Notes under the pieces: generated by a model
The model's input: only the letters and a program-made list of their open reading frames with translations
Told to the model about the DNA's origin: nothing
Databases searched by the model: none
In this document: one piece after another, positions 1 through 5,468 of the stretch
Layout of the letters: each line of letters starts with the position of its first letter
How positions within the stretch are numbered: position 1 is the first letter of the stretch
Source: Flavobacteriales bacterium
GTDB lineage: Bacteria > Bacteroidota > Bacteroidia > Flavobacteriales_E > Vicingaceae
Reading direction: 5' to 3'
Length of the DNA: 8,226 bases
NCBI GenBank assembly: GCA_002402165.1
Contig: NVVI01000005.1
Coordinates: 71,929 to 80,154, forward strand
Program-made: the position numbers and the translations under genes

Positions 1-109
1 CTGCAGTTTCAATACGAATAATCCGCCACCCTAATTGAGCAAAACGCTCAGTGGCGTAAGGCAATGTTAATGCCTGTTCTAACGCTAATATGGTTTTTTG
101 TTTTTTCAT
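1..109 (-). CDS. Family III (CaiB/BaiF) CoA-transferase, N-terminal fragment
   Basis: Partial gene: 36 codons from an ATG at 109-107 run off the left edge with no stop. The peptide begins [19 protein letters not shown] and continues with a segment ending [11 protein letters not shown]. This matches the N-terminal Rossmann-like start of family III CoA-transferases, which usually read as a short hydrophobic strand, then AxxxAxPxxxxxLAxLGAxVIKIE. Such enzymes move CoA between acids, often dicarboxylic or branched ones; the succinyl-CoA:benzylsuccinate transferase and CaiB belong here. The catalytic Asp lies further on and cannot be seen. The gene follows the mutase catalytic subunit in the same direction after an 85-nt gap that holds a hairpin repeat. 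I infer that it activates the pathway's acid substrate. Family assignment is fairly safe; the substrate is unknown. Confidence 0.72.
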   Translation of the reverse strand, partial: MKKQKTILALEQALTLPYATERFAQLGWRIIRIETA

Positions 110-131
110 TTATTTATTACATTTCTGTGTT

Positions 132-192
132 TGAAAGGTTGTTCTCGATACATTCTGAACAAAGTTCAGAACACTCGAACTGACACCTTTCA
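132..192 (-). repeat. Hairpin repeat family B, copy 1
   Basis: A 61-bp nested palindrome lies two bases past the mutase stop codon. Outer arms TGAAAGGT (132-139) and ACCTTTCA (185-192) are perfectly complementary. The central hairpin is TTCTGAAC, loop AAA, GTTCAGAA (153-171). The conserved ends on the plus strand are TTCTCGATACA (142-152) and CACTCGAACTGACA (172-185), shared with the copy at 6852-6910. It has no T-run after the stem on the transcript strand, so it is not a textbook intrinsic terminator, though it could pause RNA polymerase or protect the mutase mRNA 3' end. Confidence 0.8.
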
Positions 193-194
193 TT

Positions 195-1817
195 TTAAAA
201 GAAAATTGGTTCTTCAAATTCACCATACACATCTTTCATCGCTTGAACAATTTCACCAACAGTAGCGTATTCTTTTACTGCAGCAATAATTGATGGCATT
301 AAGTTCTCATCATTTTCAGCACCTGATTTAACAGCTGCTAAACACGCCTGAACTTTATCATTATCTCTAGAAGCTTTAATCCTTTTCAGTTTTTCAACTT
401 GATTATCAGCAGCCTCTTGATTGTATGGATGGAATTCAACTTCTTTGTTTTCCTCTTCTCTTGTAAAAATGTTCACACCAACTTTATCTACCTTACCCGT
501 TTGCATTCCCATCTCACGTTCATAAGCTTGCTTAGATACAGATTCCTGTATTTTTCCAGTTGCAACGGCATTTACAATTCCTCCCCATTTGTCAACCGTA
601 AGCATTTCTTCTTTGATTTTCTTCTCGAATGTATCGGTTAACGATTCTACATAATAAGAACCTCCCAATGGATCAACCGTATCACAGATTCCCATTTCGT
701 GAATCATAATCTGCATTGTTCTTAATGAAATCTCTGCCGAATGTTCCGTAGGAATAGTATAAGCTTCATCATAACTACATAATGCCATCGTTTGTGTTCC
801 AGACAGAGCACTAATTAATGCGTAATAAGCACTTCTTACAATATTGTTTTCTGGTTGCTCTTTGGTTAATCCACCACCACCACCACCGGCAATCATTCTT
901 AACCAACAAGATTTGTCATTTTTTGCTCCGTAATCTTCACGAATAATCTTAGCCCACAATCTTCTTCCTCCTCTGAACTTTGCAATTTGTTCAAATAGAT
1001 TTCCGTAAATATCAAAGTTGAATGAAAGTCGAGAAGCAAAATCATCAATATCAATCCCTCTGCTTAGTGCTCCATCTGTATAGGCTTTCGCGATACAAAA
1101 TGCATAAGCCATTTCTTGAATTGGATTTGCTCCACTTTCACGAATATGGTAACCACAAACGCTTACAGGACTATATTTAGGAACGTGTTTTGCACAATAT
1201 TCAATGGTGTCCACCACTAATTTTACTGATTTATCCACTGGGAAAATCCAAGTTCCTCTACCGATAAATTCTTTAAGAATATCATTTTGAGCTGTTCCTC
1301 TTAGGCTGCTAATATCGTAACCCGCTTTTTCTGCCATAGCAATATACATTGCAATTGCAATAATTGCCGTACCGTTAATGGTCATTGAAACCGTAATCTT
1401 ATCTAAATCGATATTTTTGAAAGCAATTTCAAAATCATCTAAGGTATCTACTGTCATACCTACACGACCAACTTCACCTAATGCCCTTGGATCATCAGAA
1501 TCCAACCCACATTGAGTCGGTAAATCAAAAGCTACATTTAAACCTGATTGACCATTAGCAATTAGGAATTGGAAACGTTCATTGGTTTCTTCGGGAGATG
1601 CAAAACCAGCATACTGACGAATGGTAAATGGTCTTTTACGATACATCGTTGAGTGAATTCCTCTTGTAAAAGGATACTCTCCTGGCATTTCGTGTTTAAT
1701 GCTAGAATCTTCTACATCATCAGCGGTATAGATAGGATCTACCTCAATACCTGATTCAAGGTAAACTTTTTTAACTCCTAAATCTTCGGCTGTTATTTTT
1801 GTCTTTACCTCACTCAT
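195..1817 (-). CDS. B12-dependent acyl-CoA mutase, catalytic (large) subunit of unknown substrate
   Basis: This 540-residue protein is a TIM-barrel catalytic chain of the methylmalonyl-CoA mutase superfamily. It has no B12 domain, so it must pair with the separate small subunit encoded just upstream, as in archaeal methylmalonyl-, isobutyryl- and 2-hydroxyisobutyryl-CoA mutases. Visible family motifs are RPFTIRQYAGF (62-72, holding Arg62 and Tyr69), AFDLPT (96-101), AQNDILKEF (176-184), GYHIRESGA (222-230, with the conserved His224) and DPLGGSYYVE (382-391). Substrate-pocket differences are marked. Lys199 replaces the Arg that binds the carboxylate of methylmalonyl-CoA. Gln102-Cys103 replace His-Arg. 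Gly311-Gly316 replace the His-Ser-Gln-Thr-Ser segment near CoA. It is not the Phe/Gln pair of isobutyryl-CoA mutase nor the Ile/Asp pair of the hydroxyisobutyryl enzyme. The ATG overlaps the small-subunit stop as ATGA, implying translational coupling. The superfamily is certain; the reaction is not. Confidence 0.93.
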   Translation of the reverse strand: MSEVKTKITAEDLGVKKVYLESGIEVDPIYTADDVEDSSIKHEMPGEYPFTRGIHSTMYRKRPFTIRQYAGFASPEETNERFQFLIANGQSGLNVAFDLPTQCGLDSDDPRALGEVGRVGMTVDTLDDFEIAFKNIDLDKITVSMTINGTAIIAIAMYIAMAEKAGYDISSLRGTAQNDILKEFIGRGTWIFPVDKSVKLVVDTIEYCAKHVPKYSPVSVCGYHIRESGANPIQEMAYAFCIAKAYTDGALSRGIDIDDFASRLSFNFDIYGNLFEQIAKFRGGRRLWAKIIREDYGAKNDKSCWLRMIAGGGGGGLTKEQPENNIVRSAYYALISALSGTQTMALCSYDEAYTIPTEHSAEISLRTMQIMIHEMGICDTVDPLGGSYYVESLTDTFEKKIKEEMLTVDKWGGIVNAVATGKIQESVSKQAYEREMGMQTGKVDKVGVNIFTREEENKEVEFHPYNQEAADNQVEKLKRIKASRDNDKVQACLAAVKSGAENDENLMPSIIAAVKEYATVGEIVQAMKDVYGEFEEPIFF

Positions 1818-2197
1818 ACCTTTACTTTTATTTCATTAAAATATGCTACAACCTCTGCAACTTTAGTACTTGTTGCAAATGCTTTATTCGCACCAATGGC
1901 TTCTAGTTTCTCTACATCTTGAGCTGGTACATTACCACCAACAAACCAAGGAATATCCAGGTTGTTTTCAGTCATTACTTCTTTCATTCTCTCGGCAAGC
2001 ACTAAATGTGTTCCTGAAAGAATTGATAACCCAATGGTGTCAACTTTATTCTCAATCGCCATACTAACAATCTCTTCAATAGATTTTCTTAACCCCGTAT
2101 AAACCACTTCAAAACCTGCATCAATTAAACCGTAAGCAAGCACTTTAACTCCTACATCGTGACCGTCTAATCCTGGTTTGCTTAATAATACTTTCAT
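1814..2197 (-). CDS. B12-binding (small) subunit of the acyl-CoA mutase
   Basis: This 127-residue protein is a single cobalamin-binding Rossmann-like domain, about the usual size for stand-alone mutase small subunits. The base-off/His-on signature is complete: Asp11-x-His13-x-x-Gly16 (His13 would be the lower axial cobalt ligand), Ser58-x-Leu60, and the Gly87-Gly88 pair of the nucleotide-tail pocket. It starts straight at the beta-strand MKVLLSKPGLDGHD, which supports the ATG chosen. It is read just before the catalytic subunit, and its TGA stop shares bases with that ATG (4-bp overlap), fitting production of both subunits in equal amounts. It should form a heterotetramer with the large subunit. 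No MeaB-like G-protein chaperone gene lies in this window. Confidence 0.93.
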   Translation of the reverse strand: MKVLLSKPGLDGHDVGVKVLAYGLIDAGFEVVYTGLRKSIEEIVSMAIENKVDTIGLSILSGTHLVLAERMKEVMTENNLDIPWFVGGNVPAQDVEKLEAIGANKAFATSTKVAEVVAYFNEIKVKV

Positions 2198-2212
2198 TTT
2201 TTATTATTTTAT

Positions 2213-2258
2213 GGAACGCTGATGACGCTGATTGTTATGATAGAAAATGATTTCTTTT
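2213..2258. repeat. Short intergenic segment with a tandem ACGCTGAT motif
   Basis: Just upstream of the B12-subunit start, the 8-mer ACGCTGAT occurs twice, at 2216-2223 and 2225-2232, followed by AT-rich sequence. I recall similar GCTGATGACGCTGAT stretches between genes of many Bacteroidota, so this is probably a genomic repeat rather than a gene-specific operator. Only one copy is in the window, so dispersal cannot be shown here. Confidence 0.4.
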
Positions 2259-2260
2259 CT

Positions 2261-2390
2261 AAATCCCAATAACCAAATTATAAATACCAAATAAGTTCCA
2301 ATAATCAATTCCAAAATCTCAAATCGTTTGTTATTTGAATTTTCGAATTTGATATTTATTTGAGTTTTATTTTTTGTCATTTGTTATTTT
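2261..2390. repeat. AT-rich 130-bp intergenic repeat, copy 1
   Basis: This segment aligns without gaps to 5274-5403, with 110 of 130 identical positions by hand count. The left half is rich in CCAA/AAAT words and the right half in TTTG/ATTT words, giving a loose, imperfect inverted character. It fills most of the gap between the ORF6N gene and the B12-subunit start. Copy 2 sits in the matching place upstream of the thiolase start. It could hold a promoter, but I found no clean Bacteroidota TAnnTTTG box. Confidence 0.8.
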
Positions 2391-2413
2391 AATTAATCAT
2401 CAATGTTCTATTT

Positions 2414-2929
2414 TTAGTTTTCTGTTTTAAAGCCAACTTTTTTTCTTGGCTCATTTTCTTGATGAATTAGTTTTTTGATGGCATCAAATACAATCTGAAA
2501 CTGTTCATCATATTTTGTTTCTAATTTTTCAATCTTATCTGCGAGCTCTTTATTGGTGTCCATTAGTTTCCTTAACTGAACAAATGTTCTCATTATCGCA
2601 ATATTCACTTCAATTGCTTTTTTACTCCTTAACACACTCGATAACATTGCTATTCCTTGTTCGGTAAAAGCAAAAGGTAAATATTTACTGTGTTGTCCTC
2701 GTCCTGTGTTTAAGGTCACAAATTGTGACCTTAAAGAATCCCATTCCTTTTTACTTAGTTCAAACATAAAATCCTCAGGAAATCTATCCATATTTCTACG
2801 GATTTGTTGCTTCATCACCTTCGTTTCTACTTCATATAATCCTGCCAAATGAAAATCAAGCAATACTTTTTCACCTCTCACAAATAATACTTGAGAAGCG
2901 ATGTTTTCTATTTTTATTACTTTATTCAT
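2414..2929 (-). CDS. ORF6N-domain protein, phage-type DNA-binding family
   Basis: This 171-residue protein opens with an ORF6N domain (about residues 10-95). Its typical sequence order is visible: a VRGEKVLLDFHLAGLYEVET stretch (17-36), then QIRRNMDRFPEDFMFELSKKEW (42-63), then PFAFTEQGIAML (85-96). ORF6N and the related KilA-N and Bro-N domains come from phage and large DNA virus proteins and are believed to bind DNA. Chromosomal copies are common in Bacteroidota, and their role there is unsettled. Residues 125-158 look like a charged helical or coiled-coil tail suited to oligomerisation. The gene interrupts the metabolic module between the RelA/SpoT gene (63-nt gap) and the mutase genes, and no integrase or transposase accompanies it. 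It may regulate neighbours or be a horizontally acquired passenger. Confidence 0.88.
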   Translation of the reverse strand: MNKVIKIENIASQVLFVRGEKVLLDFHLAGLYEVETKVMKQQIRRNMDRFPEDFMFELSKKEWDSLRSQFVTLNTGRGQHSKYLPFAFTEQGIAMLSSVLRSKKAIEVNIAIMRTFVQLRKLMDTNKELADKIEKLETKYDEQFQIVFDAIKKLIHQENEPRKKVGFKTEN

Positions 2930-2934
2930 TGTCT

Positions 2935-2966
2935 AGTTTAGAGTTTGAAATTTAGCGTTAAAAGTT
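2935..2966. repeat. Short GTTTAGAGTTT-type AT-rich repeat, copy 1
   Basis: In the gap upstream of the ORF6N gene, the segment beginning AGTTTAGAGTTTGAAATTTA matches 8075-8106 (AGTTTCGAGTTTAAAGTTTA) at about 24 of 32 positions without gaps. Both lie directly upstream of a minus-strand start codon. The low complexity makes this weaker than the other repeats. Confidence 0.4.
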
Positions 2967-2992
2967 GTTTTGATTCTGAGTTTCAAATTCAT

Positions 2993-4069
2993 TTAATTAT
3001 CTAGTTCTGTTTTATATTTTCCAACTTTAACTCCACCTTTCTTCATTTTTTTTAGTCCTTTTGAAAATAAATTCGTTGCCCATTTGTCACCATTTTTTGA
3101 CCAAGGGTGTCTTTTAATAAACTCATCACCCAAAGCAGCAAGTAACAAATCTTGCAATCGCCAAAGTTGACCTTGTCTACTACCCCAAATACTAGTTTCA
3201 ACAATACTATTATCAATATAATCCTTAATACAAGTATCAATTTGAAGTAAGTTTTTAAAGCCCATTTCAATTAATTTCTCGGAATCAAAGTCATAAGATG
3301 ATTTGCTAATTCTTCCATCAGAACCCATTACTTTGTCTAAATATGTTTTTAAAGCATCTGGTGTTATTGCAACGTCCTCTAACTTTCCTTCTTTAACTAA
3401 TTTTCTGTCGCTTGCCCTTAATTTATTGTCTTCATCCTGAATAGACTGAAACTCTCTATCAGCTATTTCAAGTAATCCTGCAAGCGAAATAAATCTTCTT
3501 TTAATATTTTCTGGAATCGTTATAGATGATTTGTATTTTATATCGTGTTCAATCTCAGCCCAAGCGTGCTGAAGAATTGTTCGAACCTGAATCTCCGCAA
3601 TTAAATTATGAAATGGTTTATACTCTGGTAAATCACTTCTATTAGAATGTAATTTTATTAAATAATGTACACTATGGTATCCTAACTTTTCTTCTTTTTT
3701 AAGAATCTCACTTTTATCAATCTTTTCAACAACGTCAAATTGATCATAAATAATTTGGTCAATTTTTTCTACAGTTCTTGGGAAAAATGCTATTATTCTT
3801 AATCCTGCTAAATCTGTAATATTGTCCAAAGGGTTTGGATATTTAGGTTTTGATGGTTCTTCTTCACTTGGTTTAACTGCCTTTTCTCCAAAATTTTCAA
3901 TATCTTTTGCTCTTGCCTCTATCGAATGAATATTTGTTCTTTTTTCTGAAAGGACTTTTTCCAGTATATCCCTTAGAGTTGAAGTAAACCTCTCATATGT
4001 AGGTCGAATTTTAATGTACTGTTCAACCGCATCAATTTTATGTTTCTTAAAATCAAACTCTATACTCAT
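2993..4069 (-). CDS. RelA/SpoT-domain nucleotide pyrophosphokinase-like protein, synthetase only
   Basis: This 358-residue protein carries a RelA/SpoT synthetase fold at about residues 25-185 and no HD hydrolase, TGS or ACT domain. Visible motifs are ARAKD (52-56), ITDLAGLRI (84-92, with Asp86 and Arg91), GYHSVHYLIKL (130-140) and AEIQVRTILQHAWAEIEHD (158-176). The last contains catalytic Glu159 and the QVRT and HAWAEIEH elements, so the active site looks intact. The family transfers pyrophosphate from ATP to GTP, GDP or other acceptors; toxic relatives modify adenine nucleotides or the tRNA 3' end. Residues about 200-358 form an extra C-terminal region of unknown function ending in a Lys/Gly-rich tail (337-352), which could control the synthetase. 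The start lies only 6 nt after the thiolase stop, so co-transcription is likely. Whether it makes alarmones or is a toxin-like defence enzyme cannot be decided from sequence alone. Confidence 0.88.
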   Translation of the reverse strand: MSIEFDFKKHKIDAVEQYIKIRPTYERFTSTLRDILEKVLSEKRTNIHSIEARAKDIENFGEKAVKPSEEEPSKPKYPNPLDNITDLAGLRIIAFFPRTVEKIDQIIYDQFDVVEKIDKSEILKKEEKLGYHSVHYLIKLHSNRSDLPEYKPFHNLIAEIQVRTILQHAWAEIEHDIKYKSSITIPENIKRRFISLAGLLEIADREFQSIQDEDNKLRASDRKLVKEGKLEDVAITPDALKTYLDKVMGSDGRISKSSYDFDSEKLIEMGFKNLLQIDTCIKDYIDNSIVETSIWGSRQGQLWRLQDLLLAALGDEFIKRHPWSKNGDKWATNLFSKGLKKMKKGGVKVGKYKTELDN

Positions 4070-4075
4070 ATCATT

Positions 4076-5266
4076 TTAATTTTCATTATTCAATACAATC
4101 ACAGAAGCAATTGCTCCTGGTCCGCCAATATTGTGAGAAATACCTCTCTTGGCTCCTTTCACTTGTCTTTCTCCCGCATCTCCTCTTAAATGATTGGCAA
4201 CTTCTACTACCATTCTTACGCCTGTAGCACCAACCGGATGACCACAGGATAACAATCCTCCACTCACATTTACTGGAATTTCTCCTCCTAATTGAGTGGC
4301 GTTCCCTCTAATCATATCTTTAGCTTCTCCTTGTTTGCATAGTCCTAAATCTTCATAAGTCAACAGCTCCACAATGGAAAAACAATCGTGTACTTCTACT
4401 AGATCTATTTCATCAATAGGTTTGGTAATTCCAGCTTGTTTGTAAGCCATTGCAGCAGCATCTTTTGTTGCTTGGAAAGAAAGAAAATCGTGTTTCGGAT
4501 CAAAAAATGGTAAATCCCAACCTGTCGAAACCGATAAACCAATACCATCTACATAAATCGGATTGTGTTTTGTTTTATCCACATCTTCAGCTCTAACCAT
4601 AATTACACAAGCTGCACCGTCTGTTGTGGGACAACTATCCATAACAGTTAACGGGTCTGCCACCATAGGAGAGCCTAATACCTGGTCTATTGAACAAGCA
4701 ATTCGGTGATGTGCTTTTTCATTTAACGTTCCGTGAAAGTGATTCTTTACAGAAATATTGGCAATGTCTTCTCTCGTTAAACCGTATTCGTGCATTATTC
4801 TTTTTGCGTAAATCGCAAAAGTTCCTGCAGCGGTAAATCCTTTTTGGTAATATGGATGTGATAATTCCACCATCATCTTTACAATACTATCTTGTGGTGA
4901 ACGGTCTCTTAATTTCTCCACTCCCAATGCCATTGCCACATCACATTCTCCCGCTGCTAAAGCATTTGCTGCATTTCTAATAGCATCTGCTCCCGAAGCA
5001 CAAAAATTAGAAACTCTTGTTACCGGAATTCCATAAAGATTTAATGGTTCGACTAAGTCCATTCCACTTCGTCCTTTAAAAACTCCTATTTCTGGGAAAG
5101 CTGTAGATAACCAAGCTCCTTGAACATCGTCTAATTCAATTCCTGCATCAGTAACTGCTTGAGTAGCGGCATCTCTAACTAAGTCATCATAACTTTGGTC
5201 AAAAAGCTCTCCGAATTTGGTAACTCCGAGTCCGATGATAGCGATATTTCTTTTTTTATCTTTCAT
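4076..5266 (-). CDS. SCP-x-type thiolase (acetyl-CoA acetyltransferase family)
   Basis: This 396-residue protein has normal length for the thiolase group that includes SCP-x, BbsB of benzoylsuccinyl-CoA cleavage, and archaeal acetoacetyl-CoA thiolases. The nucleophile is Cys89 in SNFCASGADAI (86-96). HDCF (293-296) takes the place of the NEAF motif of classical thiolases; in this subgroup its Cys295 is thought to act as acid/base. SCGHPVGATG (340-349) holds His343, and the usual final catalytic Cys is replaced in HNIGGPGA (378-385), as is normal here. Enzymes of this subgroup typically need a DUF35 zinc-ribbon partner. The next gene upstream encodes one fused to an HMGCS-like domain, so I infer a complex. 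It probably cleaves (or forms) a beta-ketoacyl-CoA, perhaps a branched or dicarboxylic one. All catalytic residues seem intact. Confidence 0.92.
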   Translation of the reverse strand: MKDKKRNIAIIGLGVTKFGELFDQSYDDLVRDAATQAVTDAGIELDDVQGAWLSTAFPEIGVFKGRSGMDLVEPLNLYGIPVTRVSNFCASGADAIRNAANALAAGECDVAMALGVEKLRDRSPQDSIVKMMVELSHPYYQKGFTAAGTFAIYAKRIMHEYGLTREDIANISVKNHFHGTLNEKAHHRIACSIDQVLGSPMVADPLTVMDSCPTTDGAACVIMVRAEDVDKTKHNPIYVDGIGLSVSTGWDLPFFDPKHDFLSFQATKDAAAMAYKQAGITKPIDEIDLVEVHDCFSIVELLTYEDLGLCKQGEAKDMIRGNATQLGGEIPVNVSGGLLSCGHPVGATGVRMVVEVANHLRGDAGERQVKGAKRGISHNIGGPGAIASVIVLNNEN

Positions 5267-5273
5267 ATTTGGT

Positions 5274-5403
5274 AAATTCCAATAATCAAATTATAAATCC
5301 AAAATAAGTTCCAAAAGCCAATACTAAAAACTCAAACAATTTGTTTTTTGAATTTTGTGATTTGCTATTTATTTGAATTTTGTTTTTTGTCATTTGTTAT
5401 TTT
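5274..5403. repeat. AT-rich 130-bp intergenic repeat, copy 2
   Basis: This aligns ungapped to 2261-2390 (110 of 130 identical by hand count). The best-conserved parts are the ends, including a 23-bp identical block at the right end (TTTTTTGTCATTTGTTATTT and three more T). It begins 7 nt upstream of the thiolase start codon, so any thiolase leader or promoter must lie within it. It is flanked on the other side by a family A hairpin. Confidence 0.8.
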
Positions 5404-5414
5404 CTTTTGGCTTT

Positions 5415-5456
5415 TCCTTTGACAACACTTCGACAAGCTCAGTGTGACATAAAGGA
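5415..5456 (-). repeat. Hairpin repeat family A, intergenic copy
   Basis: On the plus strand the core reads ACACTTCGACAAGCTCAG followed by TGTGACA. Inner stem ACACT (5425-5429) pairs with AGTGT (5441-5445). Outer arms TCCTTT (5415-5420) and AAAGGA (5451-5456) are complementary and differ from those of the other copy. The element sits between the HMGCS-DUF35 stop and the thiolase start, in the same orientation as the copy inside the gene at 5955-5994. Confidence 0.82.
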
Positions 5457-5468
5457 TGACAGCCTATT

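Noticed and set aside
132..192. Intrinsic terminator after the mutase gene
   Set aside because: The stem is strong, but no U-run follows it on the transcript strand, and the same hairpin family occurs elsewhere as a repeat.
399..641. Plus-strand open frame of 80 codons (also 1870-2067 and 6410-6640)
   Set aside because: These lie antisense within well-supported enzyme genes, with hydrophobic or low-complexity translations and no family resemblance.
195..1817. Naming the large subunit methylmalonyl-CoA mutase (mutA, mcmA or bhbA)
   Set aside because: The Arg-to-Lys change, the Gln-Cys pair and the six-glycine segment depart from that enzyme, so only the superfamily is claimed.
2198..2413. 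Promoter for the mutase genes
   Set aside because: The region is AT-rich repeat DNA with several near-matches to TAnnTTTG at wrong spacing; none was convincing.
3052..3270. Minus-strand open frame of 72 codons inside the RelA/SpoT gene
   Set aside because: It is a shifted-frame shadow of the C-terminal coding region with no motif.
2993..4069. Calling the RelA/SpoT-domain gene a CapRel-type phage-defence toxin-antitoxin fusion
   Set aside because: The C-terminal region shows no recognisable antitoxin zinc finger, and the sequence alone does not separate toxins from alarmone synthetases.
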